Of a DNA stretch of 64,000 bases, positions 34,562-42,045 are shown one piece after another. The position numbers and the translations under genes are program-made. This DNA comes from Teretinema zuelzerae. GTDB lineage: Bacteria > Spirochaetota > Spirochaetia > Treponematales > Treponemataceae. The DNA lies in NCBI RefSeq assembly GCF_021021555.1, contig NZ_JAINWA010000003.1:1612001-1676000 (forward strand), given 5' to 3'. Within the stretch, counting starts at the first letter, position 1, and each line of letters begins with the position of its first letter. The notes beneath the pieces were generated by a model. It was given only the letters and a program-made list of their open reading frames with translations. It was not told where the DNA came from and did no database searches.

Positions 34562-36091
34562 TTACTGAGCTTTCCTGGAGCCGCGCACGCGCTTGGCCCA
34601 CCAGGTTTGTCCGTCTTCATCGATTCCGGCGAAAGCCAATCCGCCCCGCCCGTTTTCCCAATCCCAGGACGGAACGACGGTTCCTTCTATTAATAAAGTT
34701 TTTCCGTCCTCATCCGCGAGTTCGAGGCGGAGGGTCGATTCGCCCGCGAGTTTCCATGAGCCCGTGTATCCGGGCGCCGTAACGGAACCCGAGGCCTCGA
34801 AAGTCCAGCTTTCAGCGACGGGGTCTTCGTAGGAAAGGCGGTGGTGACAGAGGACTTCCCAGCTTCCGGAAACGGACGATTTCGGCACAGCCTGAATTTT
34901 TTCGCCGGCGTATCGGGCGGGAGAAGGAAGAGGCCAGCCGTCGGCGCTCCAGAAGATTTTACGCACATGGAGGTAGGTCCAGTTTTTATCGGAGACCGGC
35001 CGGGCATGATGCAGGAGATACCAATCGCCGCCGTCGTTCAGAACCGACTGATGTCCGGGAGCGGCCCAGCCTTCCCCGGTCGTAAACGAGTATCCGCCGA
35101 TCAGCTTGTTGCCCACGTTCGCGGAGACGATTTCCACATCCTCCGGAACATCGTCGCTCCAGGGATAGTCCGTCAATTTTTGTCCCGAAAAATCGTAATA
35201 CGGACCGGTGATTGAATCGGCCCTGCCGACGCGCACGTTATAATCCGAGAACAGCGAATCGTAGCTGAGGAAGAGGTAGTACTTTTTGAATTCGCTGTTG
35301 TATACGATATACGGCGCTTCGCTTCCCGCCTGGCTTCCGCGCGTCGCGACCAGACGACCGGGCTCCTCGCCGACAGGCCGGCCGGTAGTTTTATCCATTT
35401 CGATGATGTAAATCCCCTCCGAGAACGATCCGTACACCATCCAGAGGTTCCCCTCCGCGTCGAACGACACGGCCGGATCTATCGCGTTCACTTCGGAGGA
35501 AAAATCGGATTTGAGCAGTATTCCGCGGTCGGTCCAGGGACCTTCCGGACTGGGAGCGGTCGCAAGGCCGATGCAGGACTGAGGCGAATACAGCACCGAG
35601 GCCGAATAATAAAGATAGTAGGCGTTTCCGAGCTTGATGACGTCCGGAGCCCAAAGCGTTTCCGCATCCGACCATTCAGCGGCAGGCTCAGGAATATCGT
35701 CGAAGACCGTTCCCACCCAGGTCCAGTTCACAAGGTCTGTAGACTTGCGGATCTGGAGGCCGCGGGTCGGGCTTCTGCCGACCGCGACATCGGTTGAATA
35801 TATCCAATACGTATCGCCGTCTTTAAGGACGGCGGGATCATGCACGTTCATGGAACCCCAGGCATGGGGCGAGTGTATCGCGCCGGTATTATACAGGCGG
35901 AAATCCCCCGGTTTTCCGGGATAGGCCAATCCGTCGGACGAAGCCGCACCGGAATCGGCGATGTCCGATTCCGCGGGGACAGAGGAAGAAACGGACGGCG
36001 CGGGAGAGCCGGCGCAACCCGCCGCGATAAAAACAGCCGCGAATGCCGCGGCGCATGCGTTTCCGATGTACGCAACCGGTTTTACTGACAT
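34562..36091 (-). CDS. GH43 arabinanase lipoprotein (second)
   Basis: 509-residue lipoprotein (lipobox IAAGC, Cys26) followed by a Ser/Ala-rich linker. The GH43 domain has Asp85 (NVHDPAV), Asp205 (NAIDPAV) and Glu258 (GSEAPYI), typical of endo/exo-arabinanases. The C-terminal beta domain of about 100 residues (VSGSWEVLCHHR ... YTGSWKLAGESTL) is similar in plan to that of the other GH43 lipoprotein. Two different anchored arabinanases imply division of labour on branched and linear arabinan. Ribosome site GGAG. A terminator-like hairpin lies just upstream. Confidence 0.9.
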   Translation of the reverse strand: MSVKPVAYIGNACAAAFAAVFIAAGCAGSPAPSVSSSVPAESDIADSGAASSDGLAYPGKPGDFRLYNTGAIHSPHAWGSMNVHDPAVLKDGDTYWIYSTDVAVGRSPTRGLQIRKSTDLVNWTWVGTVFDDIPEPAAEWSDAETLWAPDVIKLGNAYYLYYSASVLYSPQSCIGLATAPSPEGPWTDRGILLKSDFSSEVNAIDPAVSFDAEGNLWMVYGSFSEGIYIIEMDKTTGRPVGEEPGRLVATRGSQAGSEAPYIVYNSEFKKYYLFLSYDSLFSDYNVRVGRADSITGPYYDFSGQKLTDYPWSDDVPEDVEIVSANVGNKLIGGYSFTTGEGWAAPGHQSVLNDGGDWYLLHHARPVSDKNWTYLHVRKIFWSADGWPLPSPARYAGEKIQAVPKSSVSGSWEVLCHHRLSYEDPVAESWTFEASGSVTAPGYTGSWKLAGESTLRLELADEDGKTLLIEGTVVPSWDWENGRGGLAFAGIDEDGQTWWAKRVRGSRKAQ

Positions 36092-36105
36092 ACAAAACTC
36101 CTGAT

Positions 36106-36137
36106 AAAAACGGCTTCCCCGGGAGCAAACCCGGGAA
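36106..36137 (-). terminator. attenuating hairpin between LamG lipoprotein and GH43 genes
   Basis: On the minus strand: TTCCCGGG / CCCGGGGAA stem with a 6-nt loop and one bulge, then a short spacer and U5 (36110-36106). Likely partial termination inside the operon. Confidence 0.5.
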
Positions 36138-36154
36138 AACCGCTGGTCGAACCG

Positions 36155-36898
36155 TTATTTCCGCACAATGCCTTTCATGACGGCCTTGATCTGAGCGGGA
36201 GTATATACCGCGTCGGCGATCAAAATCTCATCCATCGCTCCGGTAAAGAGGGGGTCGGCGCTCCAGTTGCTGCGTCCGATGTAGCATCCTTTCTTCACGA
36301 TGTCGGTCGGCTTCAGGTCGAGCGGAACTTCCTGAGCGGCTTTTCCGTTTACATAGAGAACGACCTTGCCGTCTCCGAAGGTAAAGGCGATGTGGCTCCA
36401 TTCGCCGGGAACCAGTGTGGGAGCAAGAAGCGTTACAGCTTTGCCGCTGGAGAAAATGTCGAGGCGGGTTCTTTTTTCAATGCCGGCGAAGCCGAGCCAG
36501 ATGTCCGCAAGGTTTCCGTCGCCGAAATCCATGATGCGGGACCAGTCTCTCCAGCTGTCCGGCTTCACCCAGGCGGCGAAGGTCCATGCGGCCGCGTCCA
36601 GAGTGTCCTCGGGAACCATGATGTATCCGTCCGAGCCGTTGAAAACCATCGCCTGGCCGTATTTGCCCTCGACGAGAGTTCCGTCGCCGCCGGCGAGTCC
36701 GTAGCGTTCGTTTCCCGACGCGTCGATTACGTCGCCGTCTTCGATCGGCGTTTCAAAATCGTATACGACCAGAGCCTTCATGTCGAAGTCTGCCGTCGTC
36801 ATCCCTTCGTCTCCCGAAGCTCCGCCGCCCGAGCTTGCGCAACCGGCGATCGAAAGAACCGCGGCGAGAGCCGCGACAGTTGTCAGAAGTTTTTTCAC
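36155..36898 (-). CDS. LamG-domain lipoprotein
   Basis: 247-residue lipoprotein starting at GTG (AGGAGA 6 nt upstream), lipobox LSIAGC. A concanavalin A-like (LamG/pentraxin) jelly roll occupies nearly the whole mature protein: YDFETPIEDG, FNGSDGYIMVP, WTFAAWVKP, IAFTFGDGKVVLYVNGK, GAMDEILIADAVYTPAQIKAV. No catalytic motif is seen. Such domains bind carbohydrate, so a polysaccharide-capturing surface role is likely. Between the beta-barrel gene and the GH43 lipoprotein gene in the same operon. Confidence 0.85.
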   Translation of the reverse strand: MKKLLTTVAALAAVLSIAGCASSGGGASGDEGMTTADFDMKALVVYDFETPIEDGDVIDASGNERYGLAGGDGTLVEGKYGQAMVFNGSDGYIMVPEDTLDAAAWTFAAWVKPDSWRDWSRIMDFGDGNLADIWLGFAGIEKRTRLDIFSSGKAVTLLAPTLVPGEWSHIAFTFGDGKVVLYVNGKAAQEVPLDLKPTDIVKKGCYIGRSNWSADPLFTGAMDEILIADAVYTPAQIKAVMKGIVRK

Positions 36899-36984
36899 AA
36901 GGTTTCTCCTTTCCCAAAAATGCTTTTCAATAGAACCGGCCGCCGGATCGCCGGCAGCCGGACATTGTCCGAATGAGACGAAAA

Positions 36985-38295
36985 TCAGAACCAGAAGCAC
37001 ATCGCGACGGGAACACGGTAGCCGATCGCGGACGAGGTAGTGCTTGTTTCAAACCCGGTATACTGCACTTCCACTCCGGTGCGGAGGTAGCCGTTCTGGA
37101 AATTCTTCTGGATGTAGGGATAGCCGTACACTCCGATATATGTTCCGGGAGTTCCGGTCGCCACGTTCGCGGCGAAGGGCATCCATTCGGCGACCATCGC
37201 GTTGTCGTCGTATACGTTGGCAAGGCGTCCGTTGGAAACGGTCGAGCCGTTCGCGTCCTGAGCGTACATGAACTGTGTGTTGAATCCGGCGACGAAAGAC
37301 TTCCCGAGGTCGTAGCTCACAGCGGCCGCAAGCTGATTGAAGAGCTGGATTTCGTTCACCATGAAGTAATGCTCTCCGTTGTATACCAGGCGGTCTTCGA
37401 GGGCGACAGTCATGCGGTTAACGGGAGAGAATTTGCCGGACACGGTGAACGAATGGTGCATCGCGTCGTTGTCTTCCCGGAGGCGGAAGTCGTATCCCGC
37501 GTTGAGGGCCACGCCCGGAACGAGGTTGGGCATGTCGGCCTGAAGCCAGGCTTCGGTATAGAGGCTTTCTTCCGAATAATTGGCGGTGCCCTCGAGGTGG
37601 ACTTCGTTGTAGTAGCCGGCGACGAACTTGACTCCGAAGGGAGCGGCGTAGCGGACGCCTGCCTTGAACTTCTTGAGGAGATCGGGATATGCGTTGTGCG
37701 CCGCGTAGTTCACGCCGTTTCCGCTGACGGGAAGAATCGGAAGCCCGACCATGACGCCGAGACCGTCGACTTTATAGGGGGTGAATTCAACCGCGGTAAA
37801 ATGCTGGCCGAAGTCGCGCTGGGCATAGTAGCCGGTGGGCATATTGCCGAGGGCGTAGCCGGCAAGCGTATAGCCGAAAGTCGCGTCTTCGAATTTTCCG
37901 GTCATGATGCGGGCTTGTCCGTTAAGAAGCTCAACCCGGACGTTTCCTTTATAGAAGATGGTATCGATATCGTCGGCGTTCGAGGCGCTGGTGTCGACAT
38001 CGTTGTAGAGGCCGTACCAGGTGCCGAGCGAGGCGTCGAGGCAGACGCCTGTTTCGAAGTGGAAATTCTGAGCGTCCACCGCCACGTCGAGCGAAGTGCG
38101 TCCGTTGTAGAAGGAACCGAATTCCGCGGCCGCGTCCGACTCGATATAGTCTCCGTCGCCGGCTTTCTGAAATTCCTGTCCGACCGCGAAATTCGTATAA
38201 TCAAGATATCCGTGAATCGATGCAGTCTGGGCGGCGAGACCTGCCGCTGCAGAAACCGCCAACATCGCTATTGCAAGGCTTTTTGCCATTTTCAT
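36985..38295 (-). CDS. outer-membrane beta-barrel, probable oligosaccharide porin
   Basis: 436 residues with a Sec signal ending in AAGLAAQ and a mature part of alternating strands rich in Tyr, Phe and Trp, closing with RVPVAMCFWF. A terminal aromatic residue is the usual sorting signal for the outer-membrane insertion machinery. No family name is certain. The position between arabinan lipoproteins suggests uptake of arabinan fragments, but a structural role is possible. Ribosome site AAGGAGA. GC-rich hairpins (about 36930-36970) follow its stop codon. Confidence 0.7.
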   Translation of the reverse strand: MKMAKSLAIAMLAVSAAAGLAAQTASIHGYLDYTNFAVGQEFQKAGDGDYIESDAAAEFGSFYNGRTSLDVAVDAQNFHFETGVCLDASLGTWYGLYNDVDTSASNADDIDTIFYKGNVRVELLNGQARIMTGKFEDATFGYTLAGYALGNMPTGYYAQRDFGQHFTAVEFTPYKVDGLGVMVGLPILPVSGNGVNYAAHNAYPDLLKKFKAGVRYAAPFGVKFVAGYYNEVHLEGTANYSEESLYTEAWLQADMPNLVPGVALNAGYDFRLREDNDAMHHSFTVSGKFSPVNRMTVALEDRLVYNGEHYFMVNEIQLFNQLAAAVSYDLGKSFVAGFNTQFMYAQDANGSTVSNGRLANVYDDNAMVAEWMPFAANVATGTPGTYIGVYGYPYIQKNFQNGYLRTGVEVQYTGFETSTTSSAIGYRVPVAMCFWF

Positions 38296-38337
38296 TTCAG
38301 TATCTCCTTTAGTTAGGCTGTACTCTGATTTTCAGAA

Positions 38338-38904
38338 TCACTGCGCCGTAGCGGTATACACGACGGTTCCGCCGAGCGACGCTTGAGCGGTTATTACGGC
38401 TTCGCCCTTGGTGACGGTCAGAACGATATCCTTGTCGTCGAATACGGTCGCGAAATCGTCCCAATTCCATGTCGAGGTATAGGCAACAGAGGCATTCGTC
38501 GGAAGAGTGGAATTGCTCCATGCGTCTGCGCGGAGATACCAGACATCGCCGGTAGCGTCGTCTTTAAGCGCAAAGGCCCAGTTTTTCCAGTTTTCGGTCG
38601 CGGGCGTATCGCAGTGAAAGGTGTATACGAGCACGTCTCCGTTTTCAATGCCCTCGGTTGCGAGAAAAAGGTCGTACGCATTCCACGCAAGGGTACCGGG
38701 GCCCGCGGTACCGACGGATACTGCAGAGTTCAAGAGATTGATTCCGTTTTTCGTCACGCTTGCGACATTCAGATAGACGTCTTCTCCGCCGAGATAAGCC
38801 GTCCAGGTTGACGATTCTATCGGATCCTTCACCTCGAGGGTGCATCCGGCGAAAGCCAGCGCGAGGCCGGCCGCGATCAATACCAACAATGAAGCTTTCT
38901 TCAT
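38338..38904 (-). CDS. small lipoprotein, possible glycan-binding
   Basis: 188-residue lipoprotein (lipobox LAFAGC), first gene of the operon. The mature part is strand-rich with exposed tryptophans (SSTWTAYLGG, ENWKNWAFAL, WYLRADAWSN, TSTWNWDDF), suggesting a carbohydrate-binding beta-sandwich. I do not recognise the family. Ribosome site AAGGAGA. Leads the operon of beta-barrel, LamG lipoprotein and three GH43 genes. Confidence 0.65.
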   Translation of the reverse strand: MKKASLLVLIAAGLALAFAGCTLEVKDPIESSTWTAYLGGEDVYLNVASVTKNGINLLNSAVSVGTAGPGTLAWNAYDLFLATEGIENGDVLVYTFHCDTPATENWKNWAFALKDDATGDVWYLRADAWSNSTLPTNASVAYTSTWNWDDFATVFDDKDIVLTVTKGEAVITAQASLGGTVVYTATAQ

Positions 38905-39031
38905 TTTCCTCTCCTTTAATTCAGTTGCCGGCGCAAACCTTCCCGCCGGCGGTCTTCACGTTCGGATGAGGGGGATGGGACAGTCATCGGCGATCCCCAT
39001 CGTCGATGACTGCCCCGCACATCACGTTGGA

Positions 39032-39060
39032 ATAATAAACCTGTTTTTATACCCTGTCAA
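39032..39060 (-). promoter_or_regulatory. promoter of the arabinan lipoprotein/porin/GH43 operon
   Basis: On the minus strand: TTGACA (39060-39055), 17 bp, TATTAT (39037-39032). The 29-nt repeat at 39064-39092 begins 3 bp upstream of the -35 box. The leader then contains a 13-bp imperfect hairpin (about 38976-39015). Confidence 0.78.
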
Positions 39061-39063
39061 ATT

Positions 39064-39092
39064 GTTATTTATCATATTTAAAGGTTTTAAAT
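39064..39092. repeat. 29-nt operator-like repeat, copy 1
   Basis: GTTATTTATCAT, a 7-nt variable core, then GGTTTTAAAT. Identical to the copy at 39410-39438 at 25 of 29 positions and in the same orientation. It abuts the -35 box of the minus-strand operon. Confidence 0.7.
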
Positions 39093-39203
39093 AAAGATAT
39101 TTGATATAGAGCAAGCAATAATTACTACTAACCAGAAAATAAATGCGTTAGAATTCATTAAAAATGATAAGTATCGTTATAAGATGGTTTATAAAACATA
39201 AAA

Positions 39204-39292
39204 ATCCGGGGAGACATCAGCTCTTGCGGGGCAGTATGGAAACCTCCCCGGATAAGAGGAGGAAGTTCAATATTGAAGATAACCCGGGTTAT
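39204..39292. other. structured AT-rich spacer: hairpin and two palindromes
   Basis: Within the 617-bp region without genes (38905-39521): a perfect 10-bp stem ATCCGGGGAG / CTCCCCGGAT with a 30-nt loop (39204-39253), then palindromes TTCAATATTGAA (39266-39277) and ATAACCCGGGTTAT (39279-39292). The small open frame across it has no ribosome site. It could be a small RNA or regulator binding sites. The rest of the region is AT-rich promoter DNA. Confidence 0.5.
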
Positions 39293-39409
39293 ATATCCAT
39301 GCAAGTTGTTTTTTATCATTGTATCACCACTTTATCGGGTTTTTACATTTAAAATGCATAAAATAAGCTCTTTTATTTGTTGAAAGGAAAAACAATCCCT
39401 TTATTTACG

Positions 39410-39438
39410 GTTATTTATCATGATAAATGGTTTTAAAT
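39410..39438. repeat. 29-nt operator-like repeat, copy 2
   Basis: Second copy of the repeat, containing a perfect ATTTATCATGATAAAT palindrome (39413-39428). It ends 1 bp before the -35 box of the GH51 gene. Its position just upstream of -35 fits an activator site, though repression is possible. Confidence 0.7.
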
Positions 39439-39439
39439 C

Positions 39440-39468
39440 TTGACAGGTGCAGAATGCTGGAAAATACT
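39440..39468 (+). promoter_or_regulatory. promoter of the GH51 arabinofuranosidase gene
   Basis: -35 TTGACA (39440-39445), 17 bp, -10 AATACT (39463-39468). The -10 is imperfect, consistent with dependence on a protein bound at the adjacent repeat. Confidence 0.68.
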
Positions 39469-39521
39469 GAAAGCTCCGGTTTTCATCCGGAAATATTGAT
39501 ATTTATTGAAAGGAGCGATAC

Positions 39522-41984
39522 ATGCGGAAAAAAGGCGTTGTATCACTGATTTTGCTGTCCTTCGCGTTCATTGCAGGCGCGCAAAGCCCTACCGCCGTGC
39601 TTGAGATAGACGGCGCGGGAAAAAAGACTGCCGTAAGCCCGAATCTGTACGGAATCTTCTATGAAGACATCAATTTCGCCGCTGACGGAGGATTATACGC
39701 TGAATTGATTCAAAACAGGTCCTTCGAATATAAATTCGCGACAGAATCATGGGATACGCTGAAAGGCGGCGAAAGCAGAAAGCCGAGAATTAAAATTAGA
39801 ACGGAAAATCCCCTGAACCCCCAGAATCCAAAATACGCGCAGATAGAGCGGACGTCCCCGGGAATGGGCGTCGTCAACGCGGGGTTCGGAGGAATCGCGG
39901 TGAAAGAGGGAAAGAAGTACCCCGGATCGATTTGGCTGCGCTCTCCGGGCGGCGAAATCTCTTCCGTCGCCGCGGCGCTCGATTCGGGAAGCGGCGAAAC
40001 CCTCTCGAGCGCCTCGATCAAAGGCATCGGGACTGAATGGAAGAAATTCGAGTTTACTCTGTCCCCGACGAAGGACTCGTCAAAGGCAAAACTGATCATC
40101 TCCCCGGATCAAAACGGAATTCTCGATATGGACATGGTATCGCTCTTTCCTCCTGAAACCTATAAAAACCGCGAAAACGGGTTCAGAACCGACCTTGCGG
40201 TCCTTTTGGAAGAACTGAACCCCGGCTTCATGCGTTTTCCCGGCGGCTGCGTCGTGGAAGGCAGGGTAATAGAAGAAGCCTACCGATGGAAAGACACCAT
40301 CGGACCGGTCGAGGAACGCAAAGAAGCGCCGAATTTCTGGGGATACCAGCAAACATACGGCATCGGTTTCCACGAATATTTCCAGTTCTGCGAGGATATC
40401 GGAGCGGACGCGGTGCCCATCGTCAACTGCCATATGTCCTTCGCCGATCGCGATATTCCCTACATCAACCTGAAGGACCTTCCCGATCTGAAGGAGTGGA
40501 TTCAGGACGCGATCGACGTGCTCGAATACGCCAACGGACCGGCGGCTTCCAAATGGGGAGCCCTGCGCGCGAAAAACGGCCACCCGGCGCCTTTCAATGT
40601 GAAGTACCTGGGAATCGGAAACGAACAGTTCAATCAAAGCTACTTCGACCGCTACGAGGCGTTCGCGAAGGAAATCAAGAAGGTCTATCCCGAGGTTAAA
40701 CTGATTCTGAGTTCGGGACCCCTCCCGAGCGGGATTATTTTCGACAGCGCGTGGATGAAGGCGCGCGAATTCCAGAAAGAGGGACTCGTCGATCTGATCG
40801 ATGAACATTACTACTGTCCGCCCGAGTGGTTCCTGGCGAATACGAAACGATACGACTCTTACGACCGTTCAAAGACGAAGGTGTTTCTCGGCGAATACGC
40901 GGCGCACGCGGACGGACGGAGAAATAATATGTTCGCGGCGATCGCCGAAGCCGCATTCATGACCGGTCTTGAGAGGAACGGAGACGTCGTAGAGATGGCG
41001 TCGTACGCTCCCCTTTTCGCGAAGGAAGGGAACGTTCAATGGGCCCCGGACATGATCTGGTTCGATAACGAGAAAGCCTGGACGACGCCGAGCTACTGGG
41101 TCCAGAAAATGTTCGCGGACCGTAAAAGCGAAAAAACGCTTGCAAGCGTTCTGACCGTCGATTCCTCCAACCGTAAGCCCGCGGCGATCGGAGGCTCGGT
41201 CGGACTGGGAACCTGGGCGACCCGGACAGAGTACGCGGACATCATGGTGAAAGACGCAGACGGGAAAGTCCTTTACGACGGAAGAAAAGCGAAGATCCGC
41301 GACTGGAAGCCCCTGACGGGAAGCTGGAGCGCGAAGAAAAACGCGATCGTCCAGGATTCTTCGGGAACGGATTGCAGGATTCTTCTCGACGCTCCGGGAT
41401 GGGACGGATACACCTTCAGCATGAAAGCGCGCAAAACCGACGGAGCGGAAGGAATGCTCGTCATGTTCGGCGTCAAAGACAGAACCTGGTACTGGTGGAA
41501 CATCGGCGGATGGAACAATACCCAGTCCGCGATAGAAAAGGGTACGGGAGAATCGAAGGGCATCATCGGGGAAAGCGTTCCCGTATCGATCGAAGCAGGA
41601 CGCTGGTACGACATCAGAGTCGAAGTCTACGGAGCCGTCGCAAAGTGCTATCTGGACGGCCGTCTGGTACACACGATTTCCGACGCGCAGGCCTGGGATC
41701 CCGTTTTCGCGCATGCGGGCGAGGCGAAGAACGGAGACATCATTATCAAACTGGTGAACGCGGACGGAAACAAAAATCCCGTTCGGATCAAGCTGGCCAA
41801 CGTCGGGCCGCTCCAGGCGACCGCAAGCGCGGTCGTCCTCGCAGGCGCGAAGGACGCGGAAAATACGGCAGCGAGGCCCGAGGCGGTGCTGCCGGCGAAA
41901 ACCGAATTCCAGGGAGTATCGCAGGACTTTACCGTGACGCTCGAGCCCTGGTCGGCGTCCATACTGACGCTGAAGAAAAAATAA
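39522..41984 (+). CDS. alpha-L-arabinofuranosidase, GH51, secreted
   Basis: 820 residues with a Sec signal (VSLILLSFAFIAGAQS). The GH51 catalytic part shows NLYGIFYEDINFAADGGLYA, MRFPGGC, acid/base Glu368 (GIGNEQF) and nucleophile Glu458 (FLGEYAAH). Residues about 580-720 insert a LamG-like jelly roll (WYDIRVEVYGAVAKCYLDGR) before the closing beta-sandwich. This arrangement is like the eukaryote/Bacteroidetes-type enzymes that act on arabinoxylan and arabinan side chains. Unlike many GH51 enzymes it is exported. Ribosome site AAAGGAG; own promoter and a strong terminator. Confidence 0.93.
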   Translation: MRKKGVVSLILLSFAFIAGAQSPTAVLEIDGAGKKTAVSPNLYGIFYEDINFAADGGLYAELIQNRSFEYKFATESWDTLKGGESRKPRIKIRTENPLNPQNPKYAQIERTSPGMGVVNAGFGGIAVKEGKKYPGSIWLRSPGGEISSVAAALDSGSGETLSSASIKGIGTEWKKFEFTLSPTKDSSKAKLIISPDQNGILDMDMVSLFPPETYKNRENGFRTDLAVLLEELNPGFMRFPGGCVVEGRVIEEAYRWKDTIGPVEERKEAPNFWGYQQTYGIGFHEYFQFCEDIGADAVPIVNCHMSFADRDIPYINLKDLPDLKEWIQDAIDVLEYANGPAASKWGALRAKNGHPAPFNVKYLGIGNEQFNQSYFDRYEAFAKEIKKVYPEVKLILSSGPLPSGIIFDSAWMKAREFQKEGLVDLIDEHYYCPPEWFLANTKRYDSYDRSKTKVFLGEYAAHADGRRNNMFAAIAEAAFMTGLERNGDVVEMASYAPLFAKEGNVQWAPDMIWFDNEKAWTTPSYWVQKMFADRKSEKTLASVLTVDSSNRKPAAIGGSVGLGTWATRTEYADIMVKDADGKVLYDGRKAKIRDWKPLTGSWSAKKNAIVQDSSGTDCRILLDAPGWDGYTFSMKARKTDGAEGMLVMFGVKDRTWYWWNIGGWNNTQSAIEKGTGESKGIIGESVPVSIEAGRWYDIRVEVYGAVAKCYLDGRLVHTISDAQAWDPVFAHAGEAKNGDIIIKLVNADGNKNPVRIKLANVGPLQATASAVVLAGAKDAENTAARPEAVLPAKTEFQGVSQDFTVTLEPWSASILTLKKK

Positions 41985-41998
41985 TACCGTTTTCCCGT

Positions 41999-42037
41999 GG
42001 GGGAGGACTCCGTCCGGGGAGCCCTCCCCCATTTTTT
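41999..42037 (+). terminator. terminator after the GH51 gene
   Basis: Stem GGGGGAGG / CCTCCCCC (41999-42006 with 42023-42030), then six T. It lies just before the 3' end of the converging GH127 gene. Confidence 0.88.
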
Positions 42038-42045
42038 CATGCATC

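Noticed and set aside
39164..39352. Small plus-strand frame in the gap between arabinan promoters
   Set aside because: No ribosome site or promoter fits it, and its sequence is dictated by the hairpin and palindromes.
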